The notes: a model not told the origin generated them from the sequence alone. Shown: positions 56,205-64,000, numbered from the stretch's first letter. The stretch is DNA of 64,000 nt from Arthrobacter terrae (GCF_015708085.1 NZ_JADNYM010000001.1:62001-126000), one strand, 5' to 3'. Made by a program: numbers and translations.

Positions 56205-57775
56205 GCGCCACTTTGGCCAAAGCCATTTTGGTCCGGCTTGAGAAGACCGAGGGGAAGGGCCCGAACGCTCACTCCACGGTGAGACCGGAGAAAGGAGCAT
56301 CTTCCTTCGCGGTGCAGTTCAATCCCACCTCGTTGAAGATTTCGCGGCAGAACAATGTTGACAAGGGCGGATCAACTACCCGCACGCAGGCCCGGCAGAA
56401 CCCCTCCACGCAGTCCGCGATCCTGACGTTCGACCTGGAATATGACACCTCCGAGGGTGACAAGTCCGGTAACGCGGTGGATGTACGCACCAAAACGCTC
56501 CAAATCCGGCAATTCGTGGAACCAAATCCGAATACTCCCAAGGAGCCTCCCCCACCCATCCGTTTCGTTTGGGGTACCTTTCATTTCAGCGGCATTGTCA
56601 ATTCACTCACCGAGGATCTGGACTATTTTTCGCCCGAGGGCCGTCCCCTGCGGGCCAAGATCTCCGTCTCCATCACGGAGCAGGATCCCCGCTGGGAGGC
56701 CAGCTTCATCGGTCCGGCAGTCCTGGATGCCAAGGCGGCCACACCCCCGGGCGGCGCCGGTGCCGCCACCGGTCCGGGCGCACCGCCGGCTCCCAATCCC
56801 ACCAGCGCCGCCGTCGCCCAGGGCGGCGAAAGCCTGCAGCAACTGCTCGCCCGGCAGGGTGCGGACCCGGCCACCTGGCGGGCGGCCATGGAAGGGCTGG
56901 ACAGTCCGCTGTCATTGGCGGCCGGCGCCCAGGTCCAGCTCAGCGCCGGGCTGTCAGCCGGTGCGGGCATCGGCATGTCCGTTGGATTTGCCGCCGGGGT
57001 CCAGCTGGGCGGCACGGCATCGTTAGGTGCGGCGCTGGGCTTGAGCGCAAGAGCGGAGATAGGCGCCGGATTTGGTGTCGGAGCCGGATTCAGCGCCGGT
57101 GTCAGCCCCTCGGTGGGATTCGGGGCAGGGGCAGGGGCCAGTGCCGGAGTGGGGTTCAGCGCCGGCGCAGGATCCGGGGCGGGGACGGGAATCGCTGCGG
57201 CCGGGCAGACGGCAGCGGGATTTGCCCTTGCCGCCGGTGGCGGCGTCGCCGCATCCTTGAACAGCGTCCTGTCCGCCCGGGCCGCACTGCAGGTCGCATC
57301 GGCCAGGGCGGCATTCGACGTCCCTACTGGCACCGCTGCCGCCGGGGCGTTGTCTTCGAGCCCTACGGGCGGTTCCGTTTCGGCCGGAATTTCCACCGCT
57401 GTGGGTGGTTCCGCTTCGGTGGGTGGTTCCGCTTCGGTGGGTGGTTCCGCTTCGGTGGGTGGTTCCGCTTCGGTGGGCGGTTCCGCACCGTACGGCGTGC
57501 AACCCGTCGATCCCAGGACACAGACCTACGGAATGTCCATCCCGCTGCGAGCACGTGCACGCACGCTCACCCCCACCCCCGCCAGCAGCGGCACGGTGGT
57601 TGCCGCCGCGGCAGGCGGGTCGGCCGCCGTCGTCCAAGCCCGCGCCAGCGAGCGCGATCTGGCGTCCGGCAGCACGGCCGGCGCCGCTCCATGGTCGCAG
57701 CTGCCCGGGATCTCGGCGGAGCGGTCGTTCGCCGACGGTCAGCAACGCGGCCGTGACGCTGGCCGGGCACCATGA
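56201..57775 (+). CDS. CIS tube/hub adaptor protein (Pvc7-like) with a long Gly/Ala/Ser-rich tail
   Basis: 524 residues. The first ~190 match the CIS-tube/LysM-adaptor family: FAVQFNPTSLKISRQNN, ILTFDLEYDTSEGDKSGN, RFVWGTFHFSGIVNSLTED and YFSPEGRPLRAKISVSITEQ. This protein links the tube initiator to the hub. The remaining 330 residues are low-complexity Gly, Ala, Ser and Val, with many GAG(F/S)GAG units and five VGGSAS hexapeptides encoded by an 18-bp tandem repeat (57401-57490). Homologues usually stop soon after the core, so this tail is unusual. ATGA overlaps link it upstream. Confidence 0.85.
   Translation: MSATLAKAILVRLEKTEGKGPNAHSTVRPEKGASSFAVQFNPTSLKISRQNNVDKGGSTTRTQARQNPSTQSAILTFDLEYDTSEGDKSGNAVDVRTKTLQIRQFVEPNPNTPKEPPPPIRFVWGTFHFSGIVNSLTEDLDYFSPEGRPLRAKISVSITEQDPRWEASFIGPAVLDAKAATPPGGAGAATGPGAPPAPNPTSAAVAQGGESLQQLLARQGADPATWRAAMEGLDSPLSLAAGAQVQLSAGLSAGAGIGMSVGFAAGVQLGGTASLGAALGLSARAEIGAGFGVGAGFSAGVSPSVGFGAGAGASAGVGFSAGAGSGAGTGIAAAGQTAAGFALAAGGGVAASLNSVLSARAALQVASARAAFDVPTGTAAAGALSSSPTGGSVSAGISTAVGGSASVGGSASVGGSASVGGSASVGGSAPYGVQPVDPRTQTYGMSIPLRARARTLTPTPASSGTVVAAAAGGSAAVVQARASERDLASGSTAGAAPWSQLPGISAERSFADGQQRGRDAGRAP
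57401..57490 (+). repeat. Five 18-bp tandem repeats encoding VGGSAS
   Basis: Four identical copies of GTGGGTGGTTCCGCTTCG, then one diverged copy. Whole-codon length keeps the frame, so copy number can change without breaking the gene. Confidence 0.9.
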
Positions 57776-57801
57776 AGTGGAAACCCGGGAGGTGAGCACG
57801 A

Positions 57802-57978
57802 ATGGGCGTACATATCGGCGAAGTGCATACGGACGTCGCCGCAGCATCCGGCTCCGGTACCCACGCGGCGGCAGCCCCGCATGCGTCCCCGGCTGCGGGG
57901 CAGGAGCGCTGGGACGAGATCCGGCGCACCGCTGAGGTGCTGGGCTGGCGCACGGCGTCCGAGGGCTTCGATGACTGA
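57802..57978 (+). CDS. Small conserved-looking eCIS protein (58 residues)
   Basis: ATG 57802 follows GGAGG with a 9-base spacer. The product begins MGVHIGEVHTDV, has an Ala/His/Pro-rich middle and ends ERWDEIRRTAEVLGWRTAS, a likely helix. Its 3' end overlaps the hub gene by 8 bases. Small proteins at this place, between the Pvc7-type and Pvc8-type genes, are known in PVC and Afp clusters (Pvc6-like), but the sequence gives no domain. Too short for most gene tracks. Confidence 0.75.
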   Translation: MGVHIGEVHTDVAAASGSGTHAAAAPHASPAAGQERWDEIRRTAEVLGWRTASEGFDD

Positions 57979-59056
57979 ACCGCTGCTGGGCATCGTCTCC
58001 CCCGTGTTTACCGTCAACGGTGAACTGGCGGGAAGCCTCGCCCGCGACTGCGTCAGGCTGGAGGTTGCAGAAGGCTGCGAAGGGCTGCGCACCCTGCAGG
58101 CCCATTTCATCGCCGTCGGCCCCGGGGCTACCGGTCCGCCGTCGAAAATGCTGTATCTGGACGGCCAGAGTGTGGATTTCGGAAAATCCATCGAGGTCAG
58201 CCTCGGACCGTCGACCGCGCAGCGCACCGTGTTCGACGGCACCATCTCCGGCCTCGAGGCAGTCTATCCGGACAGCGAGCCGCCACGGGTGGTGGTGTAC
58301 GCGGAGGATGCACTGATGCGGCTGCGCATGACCCGACGAATGCGCACTTATAGGAACGTCACGGACGCAGACATCGCCGAACAAATCGCCACCGAGCACG
58401 GGCTGCAGACCGATATCGCCGCCGAAGGACCGCGCTACGACGTGGTCCAGCAGGTCAACCAGAGCGATCTGGCGTTCCTGCGTGAACGGGGCCGCCTGTT
58501 GCAGGCTGAAGTCTGGTGCACGGGGCGGAAGCTGCATTTCACCCTCCGGACACGGCGCCAGGGCACGGCGCTGACGCTGGTGCAAGGCAACGAACTCCTT
58601 TCCGTCAGGCTGCGCGCGGATCTGGCCCACCAACGCAGCGAGGTGGTGGTGACCGGATACGACGCCTCCACCCGCGCCGTCATCAACGAAAGCGCCGGCG
58701 TCGACGTCGTCGAAGGCGAAGCCGCCCGCGGCCTGACCGGACCACGGGTCCTGGAGAAAGCCCTCGGCGCCAGCGTCTCCCTGCGGGTCCGCGAGACGGC
58801 CTTGAACGCCGACGAGGCCAGAGCCTGGGCTAAGGCTGAGATGCTGCGCCGCGGTCGCAGTTTTGTCACCGCCGTCGGCACCACCCGGGGATCTCCGGAC
58901 ATGGTGGTGGGCAGCAATCTGTCGCTGCAATCCGTAGGTCCGCCCTTTGACGGGACGGGCTACTACGTGACTTGGGTACATCACATCTTCGAGCACGAGC
59001 ACGGACTAAGGACCCGGTTCGAGGCCGAACGCGCAACAGTAAACGAGGCCTCCTGA
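57971..59056 (+). CDS. Baseplate hub protein, phage gpD/Pvc8 N-terminal-like
   Basis: 361 residues of the gpD/VgrG hub family: PSKMLYLDGQSVDFGKSIEV, the LysM-like MRLRMTRRMRTYRNVTDADI, YDVVQQVNQSDLAFLRERG and GTALTLVQGNELLSVRL, ending in a FEHEHGLRTRFEAER barrel segment. Hub trimers connect the tube to the spike. In the usual VgrG/Pvc8 this domain and the spike share one chain; here the spike is the next gene, overlapping by TGATG. Confidence 0.88.
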   Translation: MTEPLLGIVSPVFTVNGELAGSLARDCVRLEVAEGCEGLRTLQAHFIAVGPGATGPPSKMLYLDGQSVDFGKSIEVSLGPSTAQRTVFDGTISGLEAVYPDSEPPRVVVYAEDALMRLRMTRRMRTYRNVTDADIAEQIATEHGLQTDIAAEGPRYDVVQQVNQSDLAFLRERGRLLQAEVWCTGRKLHFTLRTRRQGTALTLVQGNELLSVRLRADLAHQRSEVVVTGYDASTRAVINESAGVDVVEGEAARGLTGPRVLEKALGASVSLRVRETALNADEARAWAKAEMLRRGRSFVTAVGTTRGSPDMVVGSNLSLQSVGPPFDGTGYYVTWVHHIFEHEHGLRTRFEAERATVNEAS

Positions 59057-59724
59057 TGACGCTACCCAATCCGGTGGACGGCTCCGCGCCCGGCTACTTC
59101 GGTGTCTACCCCGCTCTGGTGACGGACATCGTGGATAAGGAAAAACTTGGACGCATCGAGATCAGGTTTCCCACCCTCGGTACGGAGGGCGACCGCGACG
59201 TCAGGGCTTGGGCCACGCTTTGCACGCCCTATGCGGACAAGGACCAAGGGCTGGCCATTCTGCCGGAAGTGGGCAGCGAGGTGGTGGCCGCCTTCGAGGC
59301 CGGCAACTGGCGCCGGCCCTATATAGTCGGGTCCGCGTGGAATGGCCAGGCCGCGTTGCCACACGCCCCAGAGGCGGCGAACAACATCCGGATGTTACGT
59401 TCCCGGGGGGACAGCCGGCTTGAGTTCGACGACACAGCAGGTGCGCTGAAAGTGAGCATCACCATGAGGGCCGGGCACCGGGTGGTCCTGAACGATGCGA
59501 CCCAGGAGGTCACCATCCAGCACGCGAACGGTTGCGTGCTGCGGATGACGGCGGCGGGGTCGATCGAGATCAAGGCCAATAGCTCGGTGGAAATCACCGC
59601 TCCGGCGGTTGATGTGACGACGCCCACCGCAACATTCAGCCAAAACATTGTCTGCCAGAACCTGCTCGCCCAGGTTTGCGTGGTTTCGCCGATGTACACA
59701 GTGGGAGTAGGCAACTTGTTATGA
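59056..59724 (+). CDS. Spike protein, gpV/gp5-like OB fold and beta-helix
   Basis: 222 residues. The OB fold reads YPALVTDIVDKEKLGRIEIR, ILPEVGSEVVAAFEAGN and RRPYIVGSAWNG. A beta-helix follows with VTIQHANGCVLRMTAAGSIE and KANSSVEITAPAVDVTTPTA. The needle-like trimer tips the tube and pierces the target. No lysozyme domain, unlike T4 gp5. It is a separate gene from the hub. Confidence 0.9.
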   Translation: MTLPNPVDGSAPGYFGVYPALVTDIVDKEKLGRIEIRFPTLGTEGDRDVRAWATLCTPYADKDQGLAILPEVGSEVVAAFEAGNWRRPYIVGSAWNGQAALPHAPEAANNIRMLRSRGDSRLEFDDTAGALKVSITMRAGHRVVLNDATQEVTIQHANGCVLRMTAAGSIEIKANSSVEITAPAVDVTTPTATFSQNIVCQNLLAQVCVVSPMYTVGVGNLL

Positions 59725-61328
59725 GCGGCCATGACGGTTTCGTGTTGCGCGCCCCCTGGTATGTCCGCGAGCGCCAGCCAGCTTTCGGTCTGCGTGACCG
59801 GCGGGCGCTCCGGCCACAGATCCAGATGTACAACAATGCGCAATTCGTGAAGAACACGCTGATGCGTGACCCGCGTGACTCACTCAAGGCGAGCCAGGAC
59901 GACTTCTGGAGCTACCCGGTCCCCAATACTCCATCCCTCTCCGCGAAGGGACGCGAACGGCTGGCGACCAGCCGGCTGCTGCACACCAAGCTGCGCAAGC
60001 TCTATCAGCCCACGCACGAGCGGTTCTACGCCGTCGTCGTCGAGGTGTTCTGTGATGCCCCCGGCTTGCCGCGCGCCGGCTCGCACACCGACATTGAGGT
60101 CCGGATGGTGATGCGCCGCCAGCACACCTCCGTGACCGGCCAGCGCAAGCCGGTGCGTCGGCTGGCGCGCAACCTGCTGGTGGAGATGGCGAAGTCCGAA
60201 GATATCAGCTTCGATGCCGATCAGGAGCCCGACGCCGACATCCGCGACGTATGGTGGGCCGACGCCGCGTGGCACCGTCGCTTTGCGGAAGACAACGCCG
60301 ACCTGCTGGCTGAGGTCGGCGGCCACACGGATGCGCAGGCCTGGATGGTCGACGGCGCCGGCAGCGGTCAGTGGCGGACTTTGGGCACCCCGCCCGGACC
60401 GGACCGGTCGCCGGACGCCGAGGAAGACTTCCCGCTGTGGCGGCTGCCCCCGCGCGAGGAAGACTGTGCACAAGCCCGAACCCGCTCCCTCTGGTTCGGC
60501 ATCATCCCCACGTTCTCGGGAGCCCATTGGGTGGACGGGGACAAGAAGGTTCAGCCCAAGCTGGACGACCATGGAATCTACGAGCTGCAGTGCTTCGTCC
60601 GGCAGCCCGCGCCGCGCGGCCAGGAAGGCTGCCCGCCAAAAATATGGTGGGGCGAGCCCAGCGAGCCGTTCCGGCTGGCCGCGCCCTTTGACCCCGATGG
60701 AACCAAGAACCACGTCGTCTCCATCACCCTCCCCGATCTGCGCAGGCTCGCGGCCCACGCCGGGCAACCACAAGGACCGGGAGGGGCGCGCATGATTACT
60801 CCGCCGCAGTCCCAGTTCGTGTTCAATCCTTTCAACGGCATCCCGAAGTCCGGAACCGGGAAGATCGGCGGCGGCGGCGGGATCTGCACCTTCGCCTTTG
60901 AACTGTTCTTCATGGTTGCTTTCTTCCTCTTCCTGATGTTCCTGCCGATCGTAATTTTTGCCTTCCAGCTGTGGTGGCTGCTCGCCCTGCGGTTCTGCAT
61001 CCCGCCCTCGATCTCCTTCTCTGTGATGGCGGCCTTCTTCGCCCAGGGCAAGCTGCTCGCCGCAGCTGAAGCGGACGCAGAATTCTCGATGAAGTTCGAC
61101 GCCGCCTTCGGCACCGAGAGTAAGGTGCTCGCTGACACCGACAGGTCGCCGGGCTGGGCGAAGCAGCTCGATGACGTCAAGGCCCCCCTCAGCGGGGTCA
61201 AAGTCTTCAGCAACGATGCGGCACTGACTGGTGCCATGGTCGCCGCCAACGATCCGGCCGATGCCGTCAAGCCGGCACCGCCGCCGGTCGAGACAAAACC
61301 GGCCGACCCGCTGTGCGCCTCACCGTGA
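59721..61328 (+). CDS. Unknown injection-system protein with a C-terminal hydrophobic hairpin
   Basis: 535 residues. The first ~380 are soluble and carry many charged and Trp residues (WSYPVPNTPSLS, HERFYAVVVEVFCDAPG, IRDVWWADAAWHRRF). Residues about 388-440 form one or two strong membrane segments (FELFFMVAFFLFLMFLPIVI, FQLWWLLALRFCIPPSISFS) preceded by a Gly-rich turn. A Pro/Ala-rich C-terminus follows. No signal peptide. A hydrophobic pair in this place could anchor the machine to a membrane, or form a pore when delivered. No family was recognised. Linked by ATGA to the spike gene. Confidence 0.7.
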   Translation: MSGHDGFVLRAPWYVRERQPAFGLRDRRALRPQIQMYNNAQFVKNTLMRDPRDSLKASQDDFWSYPVPNTPSLSAKGRERLATSRLLHTKLRKLYQPTHERFYAVVVEVFCDAPGLPRAGSHTDIEVRMVMRRQHTSVTGQRKPVRRLARNLLVEMAKSEDISFDADQEPDADIRDVWWADAAWHRRFAEDNADLLAEVGGHTDAQAWMVDGAGSGQWRTLGTPPGPDRSPDAEEDFPLWRLPPREEDCAQARTRSLWFGIIPTFSGAHWVDGDKKVQPKLDDHGIYELQCFVRQPAPRGQEGCPPKIWWGEPSEPFRLAAPFDPDGTKNHVVSITLPDLRRLAAHAGQPQGPGGARMITPPQSQFVFNPFNGIPKSGTGKIGGGGGICTFAFELFFMVAFFLFLMFLPIVIFAFQLWWLLALRFCIPPSISFSVMAAFFAQGKLLAAAEADAEFSMKFDAAFGTESKVLADTDRSPGWAKQLDDVKAPLSGVKVFSNDAALTGAMVAANDPADAVKPAPPPVETKPADPLCASP

Positions 61329-61338
61329 AGGCAACGCC

Positions 61339-64000
61339 ATGACAAGCTTCGCCGTCAGCGGACCGCAGGACGCTAAGGAGCGGGAAGCGGGGAAGGCGGC
61401 CGATCGGTTGATGCATTCATCCCTCGGAGCGGACTCGACGGCGGCCGCACCGCAGAATTCTGAGGTTGACGCTGCCGCCGCGCGATCCCCAACGACGCTT
61501 GGGAACTTTCAGCTGTCCGCCGGCCAGTCGCTGGACCGTCGCACGCGCGACCTTATGGAACCGAAGTTCGGCGCGGATTTCCTCGGAGTTCAGGTCCACA
61601 CCGAAGGGAACGCGATCGGCGCAGCCAATGCGCTGGGAGCAAAGGCCTTCACTGTTGGATCAGACATCGGGTTCGCGGCCGGCCGCTACCGCCCGGACTC
61701 CCCCACGGGCCAACGCCTGCTGGCCCACGAACTGGCGCACGTCGTCCAGAATGCCGGGGCAGGCTCCTCCTCCACCGTATACCGGGATCCGGTTGACCCC
61801 GACGCTCCCTTCGCCGGCGGTTTTGGCGGCGGACAATTCGGCGGCGGCGGCGCGGGCAGATCGTTCGGCGGCGGCTCGTCGGGGGGCGGGGGTGCGAGCG
61901 GATCGTTTGCCCCGCCGGCGCCCACCCCCGTGTCACAGCCCGGACCGGAGGTCATCGAGCTGAAGGGCAAACCGCTGCTGGCCCCGTCGCCCGCGCTGGC
62001 GCAGGCAATCAAGGACAAAGCGGGCGACACGCTCCTGGTCCATGTCCGCTTTGGTGAGCTTGCCGAAGGCTTCCTCCCCATCGTGTGGAGCGATACCGGC
62101 TTCATGACCCCGCCCCCGGCGAAGAATTTCCCGGCCTGGGGCATTCCCATGACCCATCCGGCGTTTCCCGTCGCCGGACTGGCAAAACCAACCCTGTGGA
62201 TCGAGGTCCGCGACTCGGTGGTCGGCGGTGCAATGGGCTGGATCACCGCCGCCGCATGGGCTAACGATCCGTCCCAATTCAGGTCCCATGTGCCGTTGGA
62301 AATGCTCTTTGGCGGATTGTCCGCATTCACGAACCTGAAGATCGACGGGCCGATTACTGACGTCCTGTGGAACGGCCGATTCAGCTACGAGGCGCCGCAT
62401 CTCACCTTCGACTCGGGACCGTTTTCGGGGAGCGGCCGGATCCGGGTCAGCGATGAAAATTACGACTTCGACGCCACCATCGATGTACCGCTGACAGGGC
62501 TGCCCAAGGGAGCGACCGTTCCGGTCAAGCGTCCTAACGGCCTGGAGAACCTGATATTTGGCAGCAAGACGTGGCGCTACGAGCGCACGCTGGGCGGAAA
62601 GAGCGGCTCGAAAATCTCCGGAGAACTGACCGCCACGCTGGGCAACGGATCGTTCGACGTTCGCGGTACCGCCGGCTACAGCCGCTCGAACCCGCGGATC
62701 CGCGGGACGGTAACTATCGTCGTCGGCAGCCTTGAGACGGCCCGGCAGGCGGTCACCGACCGGCTCGGACCTGATGCTCCGGCCAGCATTGAACCGGCGG
62801 CGCCGGGAGAGGGCATCGCCATCGCGGGTTTCGGCCAACTGGACTTCGAGCTTTCCGAGTGGATGACCGGAAACGCCGAGGTGATCGTGCACCCGGAGGG
62901 CTGGGTCACCGCCCGGGGGGAAATCCTGCCCACGAAGATTATCCCGCTCTTCCGGAAGCAGGCGAAGGAGCGCGAAGTCCCGGGGGCCGGCGGGTCCCTC
63001 ACCGAGGTCGTCGCTGGCCTACCGCTGATTGGAGACGTTCGGATCGAAGCCGAGGCCCAGCTCTATTCGTACGGTTGGTTCGGCCCCGGAACATTGCACG
63101 ACATCCGCGTTACCGGGCTGATCTCCAACCATCCCGCCATCGTGAACCGTTTCGAACTGGCCGGAACCATTAGTTCACCGGCGGCCGCCGGACTTCGGCT
63201 CGAAGCAAACATCGGCCTGTCCGCGTATGCCGTTCACCTGAAGAAGGTCGCCGAGGCGAAACTCACCGGGCAGGGCACGCTGGAGCTGCAAATGTACGCG
63301 GAGGCCGCAGCGGCTGCGGGACGCCGCGCCTCCACGGCTCCTCCGGGTGAGGCAGAGTACTACCTCCGGGGGAGTCTGGCCGCCGCCGCGGCACTCATTC
63401 TCGATCTGCAGCTCAAGCTTCGCGGTGATGTCCTCGGCTTCTGGCGGCCCAACATCCACCTCATCGACCAGACCTACACGCTGGGACAGGCCGGCGCAAA
63501 GCTGAACTTTGAGTACGTTTTCGGGAAGAACAAAGACAGTAGCATCGAGGTCAGCTTCGACAAGGTCAGCTTCGACGCCGGCACTTTCGCCGCCGCCGTC
63601 GTTCGCGGCGAAACGGTGACCCAGAAGGGCTACGAAGGCAAGACGCCGGTTGCCGCCGACACCACGAGCGAGGTGGTCAACCCGGACGCGCCGCCGCCCC
63701 CTGGCCCGGTGGCCTCCGGTGCGCACACTTCCGCCCAGTTGGAAGAACCCTTCAGCATGTACTGGGCGTCGCATACGCTGCGGTTGTCGCTGCTGGAACC
63801 ACCGGATCTTCAGATGGAGAGCACCGGACCTGAGCGGCTGTTGAACAGGATTTCACGTGCGCGGAAGAATGTCCGCAAGGATGCCGCCCTTTCCGTGTTG
63901 GAGCGGGACACGCGGCTGTCGGATCTGGACAAGATCGCCGCCCAGGCCCGGCAGGTGTTGGACGCGGCCGAGAAGGTCGAGAAGGGATCCAGGTATCTGA
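61339..64000 (+). CDS. DUF4157-containing eCIS-associated protein, candidate effector; 3' end beyond the window
   Basis: At least 887 residues, open to the window edge. The N-terminal DUF4157 domain has RRTRDLMEPKFGADFLGVQV, AFTVGSDIGFAAGRY and LAHELAHVVQ, with the metal-binding HExxH at 130-134. DUF4157 is a known marker domain of eCIS-linked proteins and many have cargo or toxin tails. A Gly-rich linker (160-190) follows, then a long beta-rich region (LFGGLSAFTNLKIDGPITDV, GSGRIRVSDENYDFDATIDV, EVIVHPEGWVTARGEILPTK) with repeated tandem-barrel-like motifs, and a charged helical tail (RISRARKNVRKDAALSVLER). The fold of the C-terminal part is not recognised. It follows the membrane-segment gene by 10 bases. 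Confidence 0.8.
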   Translation, partial: MTSFAVSGPQDAKEREAGKAADRLMHSSLGADSTAAAPQNSEVDAAAARSPTTLGNFQLSAGQSLDRRTRDLMEPKFGADFLGVQVHTEGNAIGAANALGAKAFTVGSDIGFAAGRYRPDSPTGQRLLAHELAHVVQNAGAGSSSTVYRDPVDPDAPFAGGFGGGQFGGGGAGRSFGGGSSGGGGASGSFAPPAPTPVSQPGPEVIELKGKPLLAPSPALAQAIKDKAGDTLLVHVRFGELAEGFLPIVWSDTGFMTPPPAKNFPAWGIPMTHPAFPVAGLAKPTLWIEVRDSVVGGAMGWITAAAWANDPSQFRSHVPLEMLFGGLSAFTNLKIDGPITDVLWNGRFSYEAPHLTFDSGPFSGSGRIRVSDENYDFDATIDVPLTGLPKGATVPVKRPNGLENLIFGSKTWRYERTLGGKSGSKISGELTATLGNGSFDVRGTAGYSRSNPRIRGTVTIVVGSLETARQAVTDRLGPDAPASIEPAAPGEGIAIAGFGQLDFELSEWMTGNAEVIVHPEGWVTARGEILPTKIIPLFRKQAKEREVPGAGGSLTEVVAGLPLIGDVRIEAEAQLYSYGWFGPGTLHDIRVTGLISNHPAIVNRFELAGTISSPAAAGLRLEANIGLSAYAVHLKKVAEAKLTGQGTLELQMYAEAAAAAGRRASTAPPGEAEYYLRGSLAAAAALILDLQLKLRGDVLGFWRPNIHLIDQTYTLGQAGAKLNFEYVFGKNKDSSIEVSFDKVSFDAGTFAAAVVRGETVTQKGYEGKTPVAADTTSEVVNPDAPPPPGPVASGAHTSAQLEEPFSMYWASHTLRLSLLEPPDLQMESTGPERLLNRISRARKNVRKDAALSVLERDTRLSDLDKIAAQARQVLDAAEKVEKGSRYL

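Noticed and set aside
57023-59002. 659-codon open frame on the minus strand opposite the adaptor and hub genes
   Set aside because: Antisense to genes with clear tail-protein motifs, and its own composition reflects the repeat region.
49819-64000. Interpretation as a prophage
   Set aside because: No capsid, portal, terminase, integrase or lysis gene is seen, and the DUF4255, CIS-tube adaptor and DUF4157 genes are eCIS markers. The part beyond 64000 is unseen.

Overview
The window reads as one contiguous piece of a GC-rich actinobacterial chromosome. Its genes use GTG starts freely, overlap by ATGA/GTGA, and resemble those of Arthrobacter and related Micrococcaceae; the genus is inferred from gene content (for example a 3,4-dihydroxyphenylacetate dioxygenase with the residue numbering of the Arthrobacter Mn enzyme). 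No rRNA, tRNA or CRISPR array was seen.

Region 1 (1-2.3 kb) is the 5' part of an hrpB helicase gene cut by the window edge. Region 2 (2.5-15.9 kb) is a catabolic island for four-carbon polyols or acid sugars. It holds a triose-phosphate-isomerase-like and an RpiB-like isomerase, a dihydroxyacetone-kinase-type kinase, a TIM-barrel isomerase, two or more dehydrogenases, a DUF1537 acid-sugar kinase, two MFS permeases and a GntR/FCD repressor. TCCTATAGGA-type palindromes occur at three of its promoters. Region 3 (16-29.2 kb) is the protocatechuate branch of the beta-ketoadipate pathway. pcaHGBDCFIJ lie in one strand-consistent run beside an IclR regulator, with pobA (4-hydroxybenzoate hydroxylase) nearby and a cyclase/MFS pair next to the operon.

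Region 4 (29.3-31.2 kb) is a scar: a Tn3-family transposase pseudogene with two in-frame stops and two frameshifts, whose 3' end is replaced by the C-terminal ~90 codons of a second hrpB-like gene. Region 5 (32.3-38.9 kb) is the homoprotocatechuate meta-cleavage operon (a FAH-RraA fusion, a GntR regulator, hpaE, hpaD, hpaH, hpaI) behind a perfect 16-bp palindrome. Region 6 (39-46.7 kb) holds an HD-GYP/LuxR fusion, a small operon (AhpD-like, DsrE-like, unknown protein) behind tandem palindromes, and a TetR regulator divergent from a GH2 beta-galactosidase.

Region 7 (46.8-64 kb, running off the right edge) is the most notable system: a phage-tail-like contractile injection system (eCIS type). 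It encodes a Pvc16-like cap, two sheath proteins, two tube proteins, a LysM-class tube/hub adaptor with a Gly/Ala/Ser-rich tail, a 58-residue small protein, a hub (gpD-like) and a spike (gpV-like) as separate genes, a protein with a strong hydrophobic segment, and a large DUF4157 protein with an HELAH zinc motif. Nearly every junction overlaps by a few bases, implying one translationally coupled transcript. Two BTAD/SARP-like regulators and a Cys-rich protein with a His/Glu/Arg tail lie just upstream. Wedge baseplate, tape-measure and AAA+ ATPase genes are not in the window and are expected beyond base 64000.
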